In this document: in pieces, positions 53,000-62,282 of the stretch
Layout: every line of letters starts with the position of its first letter
Numbering within the stretch: the stretch's first letter is position 1
Assembly: GCA_018806915.1 (NCBI GenBank)
Contig: JAGKQI010000043.1
Coordinates: 1-64,000, forward strand
Direction of reading: 5' to 3'
Length of the DNA: 64,000 bases
Origin: Phytophthora colocasiae
Taxonomy: Eukaryota > Oomycota > Peronosporomycetes > Peronosporales > Peronosporaceae
The notes under the pieces: model-generated
Database searches by the model: none
What the model was told of the DNA's origin: nothing
The model's input: only the letters and a program-made list of their open reading frames with translations
Position numbers and translations under genes: made by a program

Positions 53000-53412
53000 T
53001 TTCTTGATGCACTTCTGGCAGCGGCGAGGCATAGGACTCAATCGAGTCCTATGCCTCGTACAGCGCCGTAGTCAGCTCACTTACACTCGAAAACTGTTTG
53101 CCGTTGACGTAGACTCGACGGCTCATGATCGATCAAAGGTTTTCGATCGGGTTAAGATCGGGAGACCTTGCTGGCCACGGCAACACGCGAACACCTTGCT
53201 CCTAAACAAAACTCCATGGAAACCTTTGAACGGTGGATTAATGCACCGTCTTGCTGATTGGTGAAGTCAGTGCCGTAGTGTAGGTGAGCAAAGGGCAAGA
53301 GAAACTCGGACACGGTATGAATGTAGTCGCCCGAGTTCTGCTTGCCCACTATCACCGCCAGCTTTGTCTTGCCGGAGGCACTAAAGCCCGCCCACACCAT
53401 AAAACCGATCAC
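53000..53412 (-). pseudogene. Tc1-like transposase DDE domain fragment
   Basis: Reads FMVWAGFSASGKTKLAVIVG, FTNQQDGALIHRSK (second Asp), then in another frame PWPARSPDLNPIENL (third acidic residue) and a tail ending near 53000. The frame changes near 53210. A 34-bp palindrome lies within the tail at 53025-53058. The N-terminal half of the transposase is replaced by the neighbouring FLYWCH ORF. Confidence 0.65.
53025..53058. repeat. 34-bp perfect palindrome
   Basis: Arms CGAGGCATAGGACTC and GAGTCCTATGCCTCG around a 4-base centre AATC. Confidence 0.85.
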
Positions 53413-54106
53413 GAATAATCTCCCAAACTCTTTCCGGAGTAAGGGTCACGTCTTGAATTCCGATTTCATCAGTTGCTAACAGCATTTGCTGCTTCTGATT
53501 CTCGACATACGGTGCAGATCCGTCTGGAGCTTGAACCAATTCTGGAACACATCCAGATTTGTGTCTGCCTTCGACGACAACACCTCGTTGTGAAACTTTT
53601 AACTTGACAAAACACCCGGTACGACGGTAGGCACTGCAGCGATAATTGGTTGTAGATTCCCCGCTGTGGTAAAATGCGTAAGTATGCCCACGGTATGTTA
53701 CTGACTTAGAGTCTGTTACCGGTTCTACGCCATCTGGAAGTCGAGAATCGCCTTCATCGCCATGACGGTCGTTCTCTGCATCGAAGTTGTCGTCACCTTC
53801 AACCAAACGATCATCACTCTCCTCGTCAAGGCTATCGTCAGCTTGACCCTCGTCTCTGTCGCTCCACACAGATCCTGAACTTGACGACCGGTTAGACATC
53901 ATCTCCGTATATCGCGGGTCGTCATCATCACCAGCACGATCGAAACTCCAGTGGGAGTCGGATGGTGATGACTGACTCGGAATGATCTCAGTGTGTCCCG
54001 ACGACACATCACTCATAGGGGAGCCTTGCATGGAGCCTTCGCCTTCACTGACACGCGAGGGTAGAATTTCAAGGTTGTCGTCGGAGGTGTAGTCGGGTCG
54101 GGACAT
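53381..54106 (-). CDS. FLYWCH-type zinc-finger protein fragment
   Basis: The 241-codon frame starts at an ATG at 54106. Residues 1-130 are acidic and Ser-rich. Residues about 131-190 fit a FLYWCH/WRKY-GCM-like finger: SVTYRGHTYAFYHSGESTTN, then YRCSAYRRTGCFVKLKVS and VVEGRHKSGCVPE, with the C...C...H...C layout. This domain is common at the N-terminus of Mutator-like (MULE) transposases, and the following VWEIIRDRFY also fits such a protein. The frame then runs into Tc1 DDE sequence in a different frame, so it is a captured or joined fragment rather than a complete gene. Confidence 0.55.
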   Translation of the reverse strand: MSRPDYTSDDNLEILPSRVSEGEGSMQGSPMSDVSSGHTEIIPSQSSPSDSHWSFDRAGDDDDPRYTEMMSNRSSSSGSVWSDRDEGQADDSLDEESDDRLVEGDDNFDAENDRHGDEGDSRLPDGVEPVTDSKSVTYRGHTYAFYHSGESTTNYRCSAYRRTGCFVKLKVSQRGVVVEGRHKSGCVPELVQAPDGSAPYVENQKQQMLLATDEIGIQDVTLTPERVWEIIRDRFYGVGGL

Positions 54107-54597
54107 GGTGCCGGAAAGGGACTTGGTTGCTCTTGGACTTGGTAGTGGACTTGGGTCGGAACGATTGAAAATGAGGTGCTAGGAAATGAACAAGTGTTGG
54201 TTGTCCTCGTGCAGTGCCGGGTGGGATCGACCAAAATCTGCTACAGATGCCACACCTAAAAATCACACCGTCTCATGTTACACAGTCTCGTTTTACGCAG
54301 TGTCGTGTAGGCTTTACTCTACACAAGTGTGGCAACATCCCACCAATCGTTTCGTAACGAACATGCTAGATTCAGTTATAGTTTAACATACGCGATATGA
54401 TTGGTTAAATTTCAGATTAATTTATAAAACCTGGCAGTCGTGATATTTTTGACCACGATTTGACCCAAGAAAAGACATGCGCAAGACGCAGAAGTTGACC
54501 CAAAAAGAGAGTTGCGCACGAGTTGACCTGCGCAGAGTTTGACCCAAAAAAAATCGTTCCAAGTGTGGGTGTTCATAAGAACTTGGCGCGCACTGTA

Positions 54598-54990
54598 TGT
54601 GACGGTTCAATTCTGTATCACAGTTGCAGCGGATGATATTTTCTTGAAGCGTCGGGGTCTAAAAATATCCTTTAGCGGTAGGTAGGAAGAGCTCTTGGCA
54701 ATTTAGGAACCGGTACTAACCGGTATGTCACATTTTAACCAATCAGAGGAGACATCGTCTATGATTGGCGGACAGGTTTACACAGCCGGGACAAGGATTT
54801 TAGTCCCGTTTGGTCTTGTTGTCTTGAAATTTGTAAGGGGTCATATTGTGATTTAGTCCAGAAAGGTAGTTTTCATAGCCGGGCTATCGAGTTTAGCGCT
54901 ACATCTGTGTGGGTTAATCCTTTCATTAAATCTAGGAGAGTTACCGGTACTATGTAGTTTATCCATTTCAACAGTGCTAAACAGTCCGAC
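54598..54990. other. 5' flank of the condensin gene
   Basis: No ORF of note. TCCATTTCAACAG at 54962-54974, 16 bp before the start codon, resembles the oomycete initiator and may be the transcription start of the gene that follows. The match is weak. Confidence 0.3.
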
Positions 54991-57900
54991 ATGGAGTTCC
55001 TCGTGCCGCTGCACGCAGCGGACCTGGAACTGGCCAAAGCAGGTCGCTACCACGTGCAATCGGTGCAGACGTTTGAGGATGAGACGCCTGCCGAGATCTC
55101 GGCGCGTGTGCAACGACTGGAGGACCAGGTGCTTGGCAGTGAGGCGTGTCTGGAGCTGCTACAGGAAGACTGGCTGGACCTGACGTACAGCCTTGTCAAG
55201 AAGATGCCGTCGCTCTCGGAGCCTCTGCGCATGCGCGTGGTGGAAATGCTCTCGGCCTTTGTGAGTAACGTGACGGAGGGCGTGCTAGCTCGACGCCCTG
55301 GCAGTGAGGACGCGGACGACGTGGCGCTGTACCGCAGTGCGTTCAAAGCGAGCGTCTACTTCCTCATCACTGCGCTCACGAGCGTCAGTAGCGTTCAGTT
55401 GCAGGCAGAGAAGGATATCGTGAAGCAGAAGGGCAAAAAGAACCAGCAGTCGACGCTCAACCGCATCAACTGGAGTAAAGTGGTGGAAGGCGCCATCCAC
55501 AAGCTCAATCGCTCGGTGAGCCCCAAGACCTTCTGCATGTGGAATATGAATGTGCCAGAGGAGGAATTCTCCATGTTGTACTGTAAAGTGGTGTTTGAAC
55601 TACTGGGCAATGCGACGCTCTGTCGGGGTAAAACGCTCAAGCCCAAGCTGTACCATGTACGTGACTCTCTCTGTCTCTGTCTCTCTCTCTCTGCTTTGTT
55701 TTTAGTTTTATATTGATTGTAGACACTGACCAACGCATGATGTCCCTCTATAGCTTCTAGCCACGAGTCTGCAGAAGGCGCCAGCGATTCATATTTCGGT
55801 GGTGGCGTCGCTTATCGACCTCATCTACACACATGAACATCTGAGCGCCTCCATCGCCGAACTGGTGGAGCTTCTGTACTTCAAGTACTCCAACATGACG
55901 TTCGCAGCGGATCTCATTAGCGAAATCGGGAAAATCTCGTCCCGAGACGCGTCGAAGGACGTAGCAGGAACGAGGAACATCGCCATGTTCCTCTCCAGTC
56001 TGTCGACACTCACTCCAGCGTTGATTATGGGGAATCTGAGCTTCGTGTTGGCGTTACTGGACTCAGAAGCGTATCAGCTACGGAATGCTGCAGTTACGTG
56101 TGTGACGCAGATTTTACTGTGGAACTTCCGCCAGAACGGACAGGAGCCCGAGGAAGCTACAGCGGCTGCAACAACTCAAAAGAAATCGCGGAAGCGGAAG
56201 AAGAGCGACGGAGAAGCGAAGAGCGATGGATCTGACACTGATGACAGCAGTGATAGAAGTAGCAGCGACGAAGAAGAAGACGCTGGTGCAGCCCAAGCGA
56301 ACGCCCCGCGCACTTTTTCTCGCTCCACGAGAGACCAGCTTCTATCTGTGCTTGAGGATCGTACCCACGACGTCAACTCCTTTGCTAGAGGCCACGTGCT
56401 GAAGATGTGGGCGCTCTTGTGTGAAGAAGGCGCGTTGCCCCTGCACATGCTAAAAAACGTGACCTTGATGGCTGTCGGCCGACTGCAGGACAAGGCTGCA
56501 GTGGTTCGCCGACACAGCATCCACCTGCTCTCACTACTGCTGGAAAGGAACCCGTTCATGGGGAACTTAGACCGCGATTTTTACGAGAGGAAGCGCGATG
56601 AGCTGACAGAGGAGATGAAGAGGAAACGAGATGAAGTAATTGCTGGAGCGGAGAAGGAGATGAGTGAAGCTTTGGGAGAGATCGCCATCCAGGGAGAGGA
56701 TGCGGGTTCTTCATCCCCACAGCACACAGTCTCGTCAGAAGAGCAAGCTGCTGCGCTTGAAAAGGAGTTGCAGAGGACTGTGCGGCTGCTGAAGTTTTAC
56801 CAAGACGCAATTGAGTTTATTGATGAGTTCGAGTTACAAGCTCTGCCTCTGATGGGCCAACTACTCGGGAGCAAGTCAATTTCAGACGTGCTGGAAGCGA
56901 TCCAGTTCTTTGAGAAGGCGTTCCGCTTCCATCTTTCCGCTGCACAGACTGGGATCAAGAAGGTCTTACCGCTGACTTGGCGCTCTGACGTGTCTATTCA
57001 AGAACAGTTGTCGAGTACGTTCGTGGCTCTCTTTATCCGCATCGACGTGGACGACCCTGAGAGGAACTCCCCACAACTAGTGGCGGAAAACCTTGTCAAA
57101 TTTCTGGATGAGTGCACTGTCGCTGAGTATACGTGCCTGGAGCGGATCCTGGGAGAGCTGCATCGCGCTCAAAAGGTGCCAATGGTTGTCATCAGCTCTC
57201 TGTGGGGACTTGTCGACGTGACAATGTACCCAATCTCGGTGGTGAGTAATGCGTTGGCGCTACTGAGTATGATCGCAAACATTGACGATTCCATGCTCTT
57301 CTCGAATGACCGACTTGGCCAAGTGCTTTCGATGGGTTTTGGTGATGTTGCCTGTAGTCCGGACTCGCGGTATCGTGTTCTTGGGGCCGCCTGTCGGTTG
57401 GTACAATGCATTCAGCTGGAGCCTAAAAACGCTGCGGCGAAAAACAACAGTCAGACACAGAGACGCATCCAACGCTCGAATCTTGACGCCACTGAGCAGA
57501 TTATCCTTCGCTTGCAGCGCTTTCTTGCTTTGGATTTCGTTGGCGACGACGGAATCGAGCTCGAATGTCTCCATTCTACGTGGTTCGACACTGTACAACA
57601 AGCGATCGAGGCCATTTTCTCCATTTGTGAGCGCCCGGAAGATGTCTGTGGAGACGTGATCAAGCATCTATCACTGCGATTGTTCGAAAGTGAGACGGGT
57701 GACGTGTCACGTGTGGAGTTGTCGCACTTCTTCTTCGTTCTTGGCCACTCGGCAGTGAAAGTCGCTATCCACGTCGAAAGGCTGGCTGCTAAAGTGAAGA
57801 AAATGCGTGGTAATCGTAGTGCTGCAGTACGACCTTCGGACAATGGAGTGTCCAACGGCGACGTTGAAGATGTTTCTGCTATGGAAGATGAGCTTGGTGT

Positions 57901-59187
57901 CGCTGCCGAGGTGGAGGCTGAAGAAGACACATTTGTGAACGACGTCATTCAGAAGGAGATCGCCTGCCGCAATCTTCTGGGTATGTATGGTCCACTGATC
58001 ATCCGCGTGCTGGTGGGCAAAGAAGAGGAGTTTAAGAGTGATGAACTACTGACGGAGTGTGCCGTGGTTGCGCTCAGCAAGTTCATGGCTGTATCAGAGG
58101 AGTTTTGCGAGAAGCACCTACAACTTCTGTTCACGATCCTGCAAGATTCCCCTCAGCCGTCTGTGCGTGGCGATGTAATCATTGCGCTCGGAGATCTCTC
58201 GTTCCGGTTCCCGAACTTAGTTGAGCCCTGGACGTCACACTTGTACAACCGACTGCGGGACGTTAACCTCGACGTTCGAAAGAATACCATCGTGGTGCTT
58301 TCTCATCTGATTCTGAATGATATGATCAAGGTCAAGGGCCAGATCAGCGAGATCGCTATATCGTTGGTAGACGAGAACGACGGCATCCGGAACCTGGCGA
58401 AGCTCTTCTTCTTCGAGCTATCGAAGAAGGGCAATAACCCCATCTACAACATGCTCCCGGACGCAATCGGCCAGTTATCCACAAGGTACGTTAACGCTAT
58501 CGTTTTTATTTGCTGGTATTTACAACTTTTGTAACATGTACAAATGTATAGCGAGCTGGTATCGAACTCCGACTTCCAGACGATCACACGATTCCTTATC
58601 CAGTTCATTGCCAAAGAGAAACAGATTGAAAGCATCGTGGAAAAACTGGCTCAGCGTTTCCCGACAGCGTCGAAGGCGCAGCACCAGCGTGATCTGGCTT
58701 ATTGCTTAGCTCGCCTGCCGCACACAGAGAAATCGCTCAAGTTCCTGTACCAGAGCCGCAAACTTTACAGTGATGCGCTCCACGACAGTGTGGTTGCTGA
58801 CAACTTCACGTCGCTGGTCGCCAAAGCTCGGAGGGGTAACAGCGCTCTGACTGCGACGGCTGAGATGAAGGAAGCTATCGACAAATTGGATCAGTTTGTG
58901 GTTGGAAAGAAGGAGGGCAAGGAGGAGGTAAACTCTGTTGATTACTCTGTGGGCATTAACTCAGTACTGACTTCTTGATGCTACGTGAATGTTAGGATGA
59001 AACCATGGATGGCGAATCTTCGGAGCGTGCGTCGTCTCCTGTTGCCAAGGGCAAGGCGAAGCGTAGACCTTCTGCTAAGGGTGCGAAGACTACACGTGCC
59101 ACGCCGAGGAAGAGGGAGCGTGCGAAGCGAAAGACCACACGCAAGAAAACCCGCGCTGTGAGTGAGGATTCATCCGAAGAAGAGTAA
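54991..59187 (+). CDS. Condensin complex subunit 1 (CAP-D2)
   Basis: CAP-D2 is a HEAT-repeat subunit of condensin I, which binds DNA with the SMC2-SMC4 kleisin ring and compacts chromosomes at mitosis. Predicted exons: 54991-55656, 55754-58485, 58552-58927 and 58996-59187, joined in frame to 1321 codons; introns of 97, 66, 68 bp all begin GT and end AG. The usual family length is 1250-1450. The Cnd1 signature is clear at about residues 1030-1120 (SVRGDVIIALGDLSFRFPNL, then DVRKNTIVVLSHLILNDMIK). An acidic Ser-rich loop lies near residues 370-400 and the tail is basic (KRERAKRKTTRKKTR), as expected for chromatin contact. If the last intron is not removed the protein ends at 58978 without the basic tail. 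No lesions were seen. Confidence 0.88.
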
Positions 59188-59306
59188 AGTCGTAAGTACA
59201 ACAAATCCAGTCGTACGAATAAAGGCACTTCCGTGTTCGTTGGTAAACAGTCAACTTTAAAGAGTGCCTTCATGCAAAGCCCCAAAGGTCCGCCAATAGA
59301 TAGTGT

Positions 59307-62141
59307 TCAGCCTGAAAGCGGCTGCCGTTCGACCGCCAGCAAGCTTGTGCAGGCTGTCAGCACACGAAGCACCTCGTCCGGGTCATCCAGGTAATACTGT
59401 GCTCGACTGACCTTCATGCCCACAGCAACTGTGTAGCAGTTGGAGCCCTGTACCACATCGAACATGTCTTCGTCTGTGCGTTCATCGCCCAGCGCGAGAA
59501 TGAAATCGAAGTCCAGCGCCGTGAAGTACGGCGTCTCACTCTCGTACTCGAGGATGCGACTCACAGCGCGTCCTTTGTTCACGCGCCACGGCCGAATCAT
59601 GACGTACTTCTTGATGCGGCACATGACCACACCCACGGGTAAATCCCGCAGCATCTGATCGAAATGAAGCTGCATGTCCTTCGCCTGCTTCAGACCGAAT
59701 GTGGGGTCTGCGTCTCGAAAGTGCCACGTGTAACAGCAGTCTTTCACATCCAATAGCGACCCGGGAGTGCGCTCAGTGAAGTGCTCCAAGATACTTTCCA
59801 CTTCATCACGCCACTCCAGTTCCACATCACTGAACATACACTGCCACGGGGCTCTTTCCAAAGCGGCACTTTCACCAATGTTCGAACCCAAGACGGAGGA
59901 AGAAGAGCTCGCTAGTGGGCCCTCTTCAGCAGCGGCCATAGGGATGGACTCTGCTGCATGTTGAGAGTCTTCACTGCTCAGACCTGCAGAAATATCGCTG
60001 GTTCCAGACAAAATGTTGGCACTTCCGTCATCAATCGTAGATGGGTGCTTAGAGGCTGGACGGAACCAATAGCCATGCTCTGCTGCTAACCCCACGCGTG
60101 GCAAATGTCCGAACCACTCCTAGGAATCCAACAAATCGGTTAGACAGAGGAAAATATCTACTGAAAGAGAGATATGTACCTGTAGTCGATTCTTGTTCCT
60201 GCCACTGATGATGTAAACGGTGTTACGCGGGTCGGCAGTTAAATCTTCCAGACATGACATCAAAGCTGGAGAAGGCTCAGCCAGTTCCTCCATACTCTGG
60301 TAGTTCACGAGTGTGCCGTCATAATCCAGCAAGAACAGGCGTCTTTGACTTCTTTCGTAGTATCCGAGGAGTTGGGCGGTGTCTAGCTTGTCCAGACGGT
60401 TATATTCCTGAGCAGTAGCAGCAGCCTATATTCTCAACAAACCTGTATGAGTTCCTCCAGGTGGGTCCATACGCGAGAACGAAGCCACTTACCTCGTTCA
60501 GAGCGGACATGATCCGCTGAGCCCACAACGTCGACGTGTATGTGTTGACATATCGTGATAATTGGTGATGTCGAATGCGCTTCGTGGTGGTGCTCATGCG
60601 CAGCGCCGTGTCCACACTAGCAGCGATTTGCTCAATGTGCATTGGATTCACCAACAGAGCACCTTGAAAGGATGACGCACATCTAGTGACAGACAATTCA
60701 CAACACTCCAGTTAAAAACCAATCTAGACCATGCACATAAGAGATAACGTTACCCTGCAAATTCACTGTAGACGAGGACGCCATGGCAGCTCTTCTTCTG
60801 GGCAGCGATGAACTCCATCGCCTGCAAATTAATCCCTTCCTTGATACTACTGACGATAGCCACATCCGCACAGTTGTAGAGCGCCACAAGCTGGTCATGG
60901 TCGATCGACTGCTTCAGATATCGCACAGGACAGTACTCAGCCGTACCAAATCGCCCATTCACACGCCCGACGAGCTCATTGATCTGGCGGCTAAGCATTC
61001 GGTACTGCATCGATGCTGTGCGTCCGACATCACGCACAACAGCATACAGAACCACTTTCCCCCTGTATTCGGGGTAATGCTGTAGTAGATACTCCATGGC
61101 TTCAAGCATCTCCGGGATCCCCTTACAGAAGTCCAGCTTGTGCACGCCCACAATGATCTTCATGCCATCTTGTTGGCGCTTGATCATTTCCACATGAGCT
61201 TCCACCTCTGGTGTGAGGGAATACTTGACTGGGTCGATGCCCATGGGGCAGATACCTAGCGAGATGAGGCGTCCATTGTACTCGACACGACTGGGAGATG
61301 ACTCGAGTCCCAGCATGCGCGTACAGACGTTGAGGAAGTGGTGTACGTAGTCGAAGTGGTTGAACACGACCAGGTCAGCGCCCAGCACGCCGTGCAGTAG
61401 CGCCTCCCGAACTGGCAGCATCTGGAAGAACTCGGAGGACGGGAAGGGGCAGTGGAAGTAGAAGCCGCACGTGATCTCCGGGAAGCGGCGACGTAGCAGT
61501 CCGGGCAGTACCATGAGCTGGTAGTCACACACGAGAACAAGGTCTCCATCCTTGTAGATCTCCGACACAGCCTCCAGGAACTTCTGGTTGGCCGAGCAGT
61601 AGGCGTCGTACTTGTCTCCGAAGTTCTCGAGCAGGCGGCTGTCCGACCGCTGCGGCAGTGAGTGGAAGAGTGGCCACAGCACGACGTTGCAGAATTGGTT
61701 GTGATACAGGTCCAGCGTCTCCTGTGGCAAGAAGACCGGGTGACATGCAAAGTCCGTCTCGAGCCGGCGGCGCACGCCGTCTTGACTCGACTCGTCCACG
61801 GTTGCGCCGGGCCACGAGACCCAGCGCACGGCGTTGCCCGTGCCCAGGTAGTCGATGGCGCTCTTGAGCCCCGTGGCCGACGGTGTGTACTGCCAGCTGT
61901 CTCCGCGCTCTGTCTTGAGCATGCGCACACAGCGGCGTAGAGAGCAAACGATGATCTTGTTGCTGTCGTTGGCCATGGGGATCGGCCCAAGGTTGCGCGC
62001 CAGTGAGCTGTAGCGCTGCGAGTCCTGGCGCACCATCGCCAGGCGCCGGTGCAGGTCGTGCAGCTGGTCCAGCAGCGAGCTCTCGCCCAGCTCCGTCAGG
62101 CTCGGCGGCGCCGACTCCGCGTTCGAAGCCTCCGCCAGCAT
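59307..62141 (-). CDS. Trehalose-6-phosphate synthase/phosphatase fusion
   Basis: Predicted exons on the minus strand: 62141-60754, 60682-60493, 60407-60180, 60119-59307 (873 codons with stop); introns of 71, 85, 60 bp are GT-AG. The N-terminal half is a GT20 glycosyltransferase (VCDYQLMVLPGLLRRRFPEI, CGFYFHCPFPSSEFFQML, IVGVHKLDFCKGIPEMLEAM, SSIKEGINLQAMEFIAAQ). The C-terminal half is a HAD phosphatase with LLDYDGTLV (D554, D556), IISGRNK and GDERTDEDMF (about 813). It would make trehalose-6-phosphate from UDP-glucose and glucose-6-phosphate and remove the phosphate. In the synthase half the usual Arg of the (R/K)LD(Y/F)xKG motif is Lys, and the N-terminal NRLP loop is not evident, as in class II plant enzymes, so synthase activity is uncertain. 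A Ser-rich insert of about 40 residues interrupts the phosphatase half. The ATG at 62141 is preferred over the upstream one at 62246, which adds a hydrophobic, non-conserved lead. Confidence 0.85.
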
Positions 62142-62282
62142 CGTAATTCGCTTTTCTGACTGGAGATTTTCGGACTGTGAGCATAGTCGCTTCAACTTTG
62201 CAAGTACGAAAAAAAATGCAAACCTACAGCATGTATTCATGTACATATGTATTAGCTAGCTGCACAACAATGCTTCTTCACC

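Larger units (their letters stand above)
52730..54595 (-). mobile_element. Chimeric Tc1-like element at the centre of a palindrome
   Basis: Ends are inverted copies of CAGTGCGCGCCAAGTTCTTA (52730 on; 54595 back), identical for about 35 bp, each next to TA. The interior reads on the minus strand: a FLYWCH-type protein (54106-53405) joined to the Tc1 DDE domain (53405-53000). The flanks outside the TA on both sides are 20-bp inverted copies of each other. It is 1866 bp. Confidence 0.6.

Noticed and set aside
58928..58978. Condensin stop at 58978 as the natural end
   Set aside because: A GT...AG interval 58928-58995 of 68 bp, after a phase-0 codon, leads in frame to a basic tail typical of CAP-D2; the spliced form is preferred, though not proven.
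61256..62184. Long frames of 244 and 219 codons in other reading frames of the TPS/TPP first exon
   Set aside because: Arg/Ser/Thr-rich shadow translations of a GC-rich conserved exon; no motif, and the TPS frame explains the sequence.
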